A DNA stretch of 12,842 nt from Thermoanaerobacteraceae bacterium (GTDB lineage: Bacteria; Bacillota; Desulfotomaculia; Desulfotomaculales; Ammonificaceae), in assembly GCA_030016455.1 (NCBI GenBank), contig JASEJH010000019.1:1-12842 (forward strand), read 5' to 3'. The notes under the pieces were generated by a model. That model did not search any database and was not told where the DNA came from. It was given only the letters and a program-made list of their open reading frames with translations. This document shows, piece by piece, positions 8,722 through 12,842 of the stretch (positions are counted from its first letter, which is position 1; every line of letters begins with the position of its first letter). The translations under genes and the position numbers were made by a program.

Positions 8722-10302
8722 GTGGAAAGACGTAGGGTGCAAGTATACGACACCACGCTGCGCGACGGCGCACAGACAGAAGGGATTTCTTTCTCGGCCG
8801 ACGACAAGCTGAAGATCGCAGCCAAGCTCGACCGGATGGGTTTTCACTATGTCGAGGGGGGCTGGCCCGGCTCCAACCCGACGGACATGGAGTTTTTCAT
8901 CCGGCTGCCGGAGCTTAGCCTGGAAAACGCCACCATCACCGCGTTCGGCGCCACCCGCCGGAAAAACATCCGCCCGGCGGACGACGAGAACCTGGCCGCA
9001 GTTCTGCGGTCGGGGGTGAAGGCGGCAACCCTTTTCGGCAAGAGCTGGGACTTCCACGTTGTCCGGGCGCTCGACACCACGCTGGAGGAAAACCTGGCGA
9101 TGATCAGGGAGTCCGTCGCCTACCTGCGGGAGCAGGGCCTGGACGTGATTTACGACGCCGAGCATTTCTTTGACGGCTACAGAGCCAACCCGGATTACGC
9201 GCTGTCTACGCTTGAAGCAGCCGTTGCCGGCGGAGCGGCGGTCCTGGTCCTCTGCGACACCAACGGCGGGATGCTTCCCTGGGAGGTCGAACCGGTGGTG
9301 GAGTTGGTATGCCGGCGCTTCAACGTTCCGGTCGGCATCCACGCTCACAACGACGCCGGGATGGCGGTGGCGAATACCCTGGTCGCCGTCCAGGCGGGAG
9401 CGACCCACGTCCAGGGGACGGTCAACGGCTACGGAGAACGCTGCGGGAACGCCGACCTGTGTGTTGTGCTGCCCAACCTTGCGTTGAAGTGCGGCGTCAC
9501 GACGATCCCGGAGGAGAAACTCCGGCACCTGGTGGAGCTTTCCCGGTACGTGAGCGAAATCGCCAACATGCACCCGATCCCCCAGCAGCCCTACGTGGGA
9601 ATGAGCGCTTTCGCGCACAAGGGCGGGGTGCACGTGAGCGCCCTTTTAAAAGACCCGCTGACTTACGAGCATATAGACCCGGAGGCGGTCGGCAACCGCC
9701 GTCGCGTTCTGGTTTCGGAGTTATCCGGCCTTTCCAACCTGCTTTACAAACTCCGCGAGCTGAACCTGGACCTGCCGACGCATAAGGACGCGGCGCGCCA
9801 GGTTCTGGCGCAGTTGAAGGAACTCGAGCACAAGGGGTTCCAGTTCGAAAGCGCCGAAGGCTCGTTCGAGCTCCTTGTGCGCAAGGCCTCCAACGGCTAC
9901 GAGCGGCCCTTCCTTCTGGAAAGCCTGCGCATCCTCACGGAGTTGCGGGAAAGCGGGACCGTTCATTCCGAAGCCACGATCAAACTCCGGGTGGGCGACC
10001 AGGTGGTTCACACCGCCGCCGAGGGGAACGGTCCGGTAAACGCCCTGGACAACGCGCTGCGCAAGGCGCTCGAGCAGTTCTATCCCAGAATCAAGGGGAT
10101 GCGCCTGATTGACTATAAGGTGCGGGTGCTGAACGAGGCTGCAGGCACAGGCGCGGTGGTCCGCGTGCTGATCGAGACGGGCGACGGAAAGCGCAACTGG
10201 GTTACCGTCGGGGTCTCGCCCAACATCATCGAGGCGAGCTGGCAGGCGCTGGCGGACAGTTTCGCGTACGGTCTCCTGAAGGAACAGAACTCAGGTGCGT
10301 GA
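8722..10302 (+). CDS. cimA: (R)-citramalate synthase
   Basis: Condenses pyruvate with acetyl-CoA to citramalate, the entry to the threonine-independent route to 2-oxobutyrate and isoleucine. It belongs to the LeuA/homocitrate synthase superfamily. The 526-aa protein opens with VYDTTLRDGAQTEGISFS (metal ligand Asp10), has His207 and His209 in HAHND, and NGYGERCGNADL near the end of the barrel. The GAQTEGISFS signature, GGWPGSNPTD and YDAEHFFDGY separate it from LeuA (GEQSPG). A C-terminal regulatory domain (about 380-515) with GNGPVNALDNALRKAL resembles the LeuA effector domain; isoleucine inhibition is known in homologues. The start is GTG at 8722, about 7 nt after GGGGGT. Its place after leuCD fits shared use of those enzymes. 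Homocitrate synthase is an unlikely alternative. Confidence 0.93.
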   Translation: MERRRVQVYDTTLRDGAQTEGISFSADDKLKIAAKLDRMGFHYVEGGWPGSNPTDMEFFIRLPELSLENATITAFGATRRKNIRPADDENLAAVLRSGVKAATLFGKSWDFHVVRALDTTLEENLAMIRESVAYLREQGLDVIYDAEHFFDGYRANPDYALSTLEAAVAGGAAVLVLCDTNGGMLPWEVEPVVELVCRRFNVPVGIHAHNDAGMAVANTLVAVQAGATHVQGTVNGYGERCGNADLCVVLPNLALKCGVTTIPEEKLRHLVELSRYVSEIANMHPIPQQPYVGMSAFAHKGGVHVSALLKDPLTYEHIDPEAVGNRRRVLVSELSGLSNLLYKLRELNLDLPTHKDAARQVLAQLKELEHKGFQFESAEGSFELLVRKASNGYERPFLLESLRILTELRESGTVHSEATIKLRVGDQVVHTAAEGNGPVNALDNALRKALEQFYPRIKGMRLIDYKVRVLNEAAGTGAVVRVLIETGDGKRNWVTVGVSPNIIEASWQALADSFAYGLLKEQNSGA

Positions 10303-10317
10303 CGGCTTTGTTTCAGG

Positions 10318-10347
10318 TTAACTAAATATTTGGCGATTACATAAAAT
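10318..10347 (+). promoter_or_regulatory. Possible sigma-A-type promoter P1 before glmM
   Basis: TTAACT at 10318-10323 and TAAAAT at 10342-10347 are separated by 18 nt, within an AT-rich island unlike the GC-rich surroundings. The -10 box matches TATAAT at five of six bases and the -35 box matches at four. Transcription would begin near 10354, giving a leader of about 57 nt for glmM. Confidence 0.35.
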
Positions 10348-10356
10348 GAAGTACCA

Positions 10357-10385
10357 TTGACAGCAGCTTTAGGCCGTAATAAAGT
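10357..10385 (+). promoter_or_regulatory. Possible sigma-A-type promoter P2 before glmM
   Basis: A perfect -35 box TTGACA at 10357-10362 is followed, after 17 nt, by TAAAGT at 10380-10385 (four of six matches to TATAAT). The predicted start near 10391-10393 falls at the edge of the glmM Shine-Dalgarno sequence, leaving a very short leader. That weakens the call. With P1 upstream, this spacer is the most promoter-like part of the window and probably separates the ilv-leu unit from glmM-glmS. Confidence 0.35.
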
Positions 10386-10410
10386 TTTGACCGAAGGAGG
10401 CTTTTCCTCG

Positions 10411-11799
10411 GTGGGGATTCTTTTCGGCACGGACGGGGTCCGGGGAGTGGCCAACAGCGAACTCGGCCCGGAATTAGCTTTTAAATTGGGACGGGCAGCA
10501 GCGCACGTCCTTTCCCGGAGAACAGGGGCGAAGGAAATCGTTGTGGGGCGTGACACGCGGGCGTCCGGCGAGATGCTGGAAGCGGCCCTGGTGGCCGGGA
10601 TGCTTTCAACAGGCGTGAACGCGCTTCTGCTTGGGATCTTGCCGACGCCGGCGGTTGCCTATCTCAGCCGGGCGCTCGGGGCAGCGGGTGGCGTGGTCAT
10701 TTCGGCTTCGCACAACCCGGCGCCGGACAACGGCATCAAGTTTTTCGGGGGCGACGGTTATAAACTGCCGGATGCAGTCGAAGAAGAGATTGAGGGGCTT
10801 GTTCTGGGCGGGATGACCGGGATTCCTTCCCCGGTGGGAGCGGGGATCGGCCGGGTTTTGCCGGTGGCTGACGCCGGGGACCGGTACCTGGCACACGTCG
10901 CCCGGGTCGGGCCGGAAGAACTCCGGGGGCTCCGGATTGCGGTGGACTGTGCGCACGGGGCCGCATACGAACTCGCGCCGCGGATTTTAAGCATGCTGGG
11001 TGCGGTAGTGATTCCGGTCGGGACCGAACCGGATGGGTTCAACATCAACAACGGCTGCGGCTCTACGAAACCCCACGCGCTGCAGGAACTGGTTTTTGCC
11101 ACCGGGGCGGATCTGGGCCTGGCTTTCGACGGTGACGCTGACCGGCTGATCGCCGTGGATGAAAAGGGGAAGATCGTAAACGGTGACGCCATTATCCTCG
11201 CCTGTGCCCGTTACCTCAAGGCGCGGGACGAACTTCCCGGGGATACGGTGGTCGTGACCGTGATGTCCAACCTGGGGCTGCACCGGGCGCTTGCCGCTTC
11301 CGGGATCAAGACCGTGGTGAGCAGGGTCGGCGACCGGTACGTCCTGGAGGAAATGCTGCGGACCGGGGCGCGTCTCGGAGGCGAGCAGTCAGGGCACGTG
11401 ATTTTCCTGGACCACAACACGACGGGGGACGGGATCATCACGGCGCTCAAGCTGCTGCGGGTGATGCGGGAAACCGGGAAATCGCTCGGGGAGCTGGCGG
11501 CCGAACTCGAGTACTACCCGCAGTTGCTGGAAAACGTGCGGGTGCGGAGCAAGGAACGGGTGCTGAAAAGCCCGCTCCTGGCGCGGGTGGTGCAGGAGCA
11601 GGAGGCCCGGCTGGGCAGCGAGGGGCGGGTGCTCGTAAGGGCTTCGGGCACGGAGCCGCTAATCCGGGTGATGGTCGAAGCGCGCGACCCGGAGGTGACC
11701 CTCGGAGTGGTCAAAGAGCTGGTGGCCGTAATCCAGGCGATCGAAGGGGGTGAGGCCGAGGCAGGGGCAGCGGAAGAGCTTGGTTTGGCGACAAGTTAA
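10411..11799 (+). CDS. glmM: Phosphoglucosamine mutase
   Basis: Isomerises glucosamine-6-phosphate to glucosamine-1-phosphate for UDP-GlcNAc and peptidoglycan synthesis. The start is GTG at 10411, giving MGILFGTDGVRG, the standard GlmM N terminus; AAGGAGG lies at 10394-10400. The frame stays open upstream to 10357, but those codons overlap promoter-like and ribosome-site sequence. The 462-aa protein shows the four alpha-phosphohexomutase landmarks: the phosphoserine loop ISASHNP (Ser100), the metal loop DGDADR (Asp240, Asp242, Asp244), the sugar loop GGEQSGH (Glu325), and the phosphate-binding RASGTEP (410-416). GIKFFGGDGYKL after the Ser loop is typical of GlmM rather than PGM. The C-terminal 15-20 residues (EGGEAEAGAAEELG) are an acidic, Ala/Gly-rich extension. 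The stop lies 7 nt before the predicted glmS-ribozyme cleavage site. Confidence 0.97.
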   Translation: MGILFGTDGVRGVANSELGPELAFKLGRAAAHVLSRRTGAKEIVVGRDTRASGEMLEAALVAGMLSTGVNALLLGILPTPAVAYLSRALGAAGGVVISASHNPAPDNGIKFFGGDGYKLPDAVEEEIEGLVLGGMTGIPSPVGAGIGRVLPVADAGDRYLAHVARVGPEELRGLRIAVDCAHGAAYELAPRILSMLGAVVIPVGTEPDGFNINNGCGSTKPHALQELVFATGADLGLAFDGDADRLIAVDEKGKIVNGDAIILACARYLKARDELPGDTVVVTVMSNLGLHRALAASGIKTVVSRVGDRYVLEEMLRTGARLGGEQSGHVIFLDHNTTGDGIITALKLLRVMRETGKSLGELAAELEYYPQLLENVRVRSKERVLKSPLLARVVQEQEARLGSEGRVLVRASGTEPLIRVMVEARDPEVTLGVVKELVAVIQAIEGGEAEAGAAEELGLATS

Positions 11800-11806
11800 T
11801 AATCAA

Positions 11807-12163
11807 GCGCCAGAACTGTTTTAGAAGTTGGAGGTTTGAAGCGGGGTTGGACTCAAGCGAAAAAAACGAAATCCGGCCTAAGCTGCAACCTTCAAAGTGC
11901 GGTCAGGAACGACCCAGCACTCAACTGAGGGAAACGGTAGCAATTACCATAAAAGTAAAAGTTCAAGGAAACCTTTCACAATAAGGGTTAAAGAGACTGT
12001 CTCTTTGAGTTGAGTGCTGGGCGAAGTTCATCACCGCACTCTAAGGCAGTTGACGAGGGGGAGGTTAATCGAGGGCTATTACTTCGGCGGGTGCCTCCCG
12101 GCCGGCCACGGCCGTTAACGGTGTTACAAAACTGGCGGGCGACCGCCAGGACAAAAGCACCAG
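11807..12163 (+). ncRNA. glmS self-cleaving ribozyme with greatly extended P1
   Basis: GlcN6P-activated ribozyme in the glmS leader. Cleavage is expected between A11806 and G11807, at the family motif A/GCGCC followed by AGAACTG. The catalytic core resumes at 12048 with AGTTGACGAGG, then GGAGGTTAATCGA, TTCGGCGGGTGCCTCCCGGC and GGACAAAAGCACC, matching the known consensus. Pairings visible: P1 11814-11824 with 12041-12051 (11 bp, two G-U); CGCC 11808-11811 with GGCG 12086-12089; GGAGG 12060-12064 with CCTCC 12094-12098; P4 12120-12125 with 12156-12161; and a 7-bp stem with a GCGA loop at 12132-12149. The P1 arm encloses 216 nt (11825-12040), much more than the short loop of B. subtilis glmS. 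It holds a hairpin (11835-11896) and structured-element copy 2. GlcN6P excess should trigger cleavage and glmS mRNA decay. Confidence 0.94.
11912..12021 (+). ncRNA. Unrecognised three-stem structured element, copy 2 (inside glmS ribozyme P1)
   Basis: Outer stem: 11913-11926 with 12008-12021, 14 perfect pairs. Inner stem A: 11955-11961 with 11973-11979, one mismatch, 11-nt loop. Inner stem B: 11990-11996 with 12000-12006, seven perfect pairs closed by CTG. A single G (12007) links stem B to the outer stem, as in copy 1. The unpaired core GGAAACGGTAGCA is at 11930-11942, at the same distance from the outer stem as in copy 1. Paired differences from copy 1 include G-C to A-T (3276/3378 vs 11916/12018), T-A to C-G (3278/3376 vs 11918/12016) and similar swaps in both inner stems. 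TCAAAGTG occurs upstream of both copies (3258-3265, 11892-11899). The family is not recognised. Confidence 0.6.
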
Positions 12164-12286
12164 GTGGCGGAAGGCGGAGTATGGCTTTTTTGTGCCAGGA
12201 AGGTATTATCGTTTCGTTGCCGAAAAAGCGCCGTGCTTTGAGCCCGGCGTTTCTGTTTGGTTGACTGCCTCAAAGGAGGTTAAGCC

Positions 12287-12842
12287 ATGTGTGGCATAGT
12301 CGGCTACACCGGAGAGCAGCAAGCACTGCCCCGTTTGCTCACGGGGCTCAAAAAGCTCGAATATAGAGGGTACGATTCGGCGGGCGTGGCGGTCTTGGAA
12401 CAGGGGCGGCTGGTGGTCCATAAGAAGGAAGGGAAGATCGCGGTCCTGGAGGCCAGCCTGAACGGGAGTTTCCCTGCCGGGAACACGGGCATCGGGCATA
12501 CCCGCTGGGCCACCCACGGGGCGCCGACCGATTACAACGCCCACCCGCACCTGGACTGCACCGGGCGGCTCGCCGTGGTGCACAACGGCATCATCGAAAA
12601 CTACCTGGAACTGCGCCGGGAACTCGCGGCGCGGGGCCACCGGCTGGTCTCCGACACGGACACCGAGGTGATTCCGCACCTGTTAGAGGAGTTCTACGAC
12701 GGGGATTTGCTTGGGGCGCTCAAGCGGATGCTGCCCTTCTTGCGCGGGTCGTATGCCCTGGCGGCGGTGGCAGCCGGGGAGCCCGGCAGGATCGTAGCCG
12801 CCCGGCGCGACAGCCCTTTGATCGTGGGTCTGGGCAGAACGG
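12287..12842 (+). CDS. glmS: Glutamine-fructose-6-phosphate aminotransferase (isomerising), N-terminal part
   Basis: Makes glucosamine-6-phosphate from fructose-6-phosphate and glutamine, the first step of UDP-GlcNAc synthesis. The window ends inside the gene, so only about 185 residues of the class II glutaminase domain are present; the family is normally about 600 aa with two SIS sugar domains downstream. MCGIVGYTG exposes the nucleophile Cys2 after Met removal. LEYRGYDSAGVA, IGHTRWATHG and VVHNGIIENY are the expected glutamine-site and oxyanion motifs. ATG at 12287 follows AAAGGAGG (12272-12279) by 7 nt. The upstream ribozyme confirms the identity and shows control by the product GlcN6P. 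The neighbour glmM encodes the next enzyme. Confidence 0.96.
   Translation, partial: MCGIVGYTGEQQALPRLLTGLKKLEYRGYDSAGVAVLEQGRLVVHKKEGKIAVLEASLNGSFPAGNTGIGHTRWATHGAPTDYNAHPHLDCTGRLAVVHNGIIENYLELRRELAARGHRLVSDTDTEVIPHLLEEFYDGDLLGALKRMLPFLRGSYALAAVAAGEPGRIVAARRDSPLIVGLGRT

Noticed and set aside
8517..8735. Small plus-strand frame across the leuD-cimA spacer
   Set aside because: It overlaps the leuD end and consists largely of the heptanucleotide repeats. It has no convincing ribosome site and no recognisable domain.
10357..10410. N-terminal extension of GlmM from a TTG at 10357
   Set aside because: GlmM proteins begin directly with a short MG-FGTDGVRG segment. The extension would overlap the AAGGAGG ribosome site and promoter-like boxes.
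12010..12264. Small plus-strand frame (84 codons) before glmS
   Set aside because: It lies across the catalytic core of the glmS ribozyme, and its sequence is fully explained by conserved RNA.

Overview
The window is a GC-rich, single-strand (+) run of biosynthetic genes. It looks like an anaerobic Firmicute of the Desulfotomaculum/Pelotomaculum/Desulforudis type (Peptococcaceae). That placement is inferred from three things: the ilv-leu-cimA gene order, strong GGAGG ribosome sites with many GTG and TTG starts, and a glmS ribozyme. No species is claimed.

Positions 77-10302 hold a branched-chain amino acid cluster: ilvB1, ilvN, ilvC, a second ilvB (ilvB2), leuA, leuC, leuD and cimA. IlvB/IlvN condense pyruvate with pyruvate or 2-oxobutyrate. 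IlvC reduces and isomerises the products. LeuA starts the leucine branch. CimA starts a threonine-independent route to 2-oxobutyrate for isoleucine. LeuCD, placed between LeuA and CimA, can serve both routes. leuB, ilvD and a transaminase gene are not in the window.

Positions 10411-12842 hold glmM and the 5' part of glmS, the first steps of amino-sugar and cell-wall precursor synthesis. A glmS ribozyme lies between them. Its predicted cleavage site is 7 nt after the glmM stop codon, and its P1 arm carries about 216 nt of extra sequence.

The most interesting signal is a structured element of about 110 nt present twice in the same orientation: at 3272-3382 upstream of ilvB2, and at 11912-12021 inside the P1 arm of the glmS ribozyme. 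The copies share a GGAAACGGTAGCA core and the same three-stem layout. They differ by several paired, compensatory changes, as expected of a conserved RNA fold. I do not recognise the family.

Other points: IlvB2 has Leu where IlvB1 has the substrate-specificity Trp of acetohydroxyacid synthases. The leuD-cimA spacer has a heptanucleotide repeat tract (NNCNGAY) where leuB might be expected. The leuA-leuC spacer is a purine-rich low-complexity stretch.
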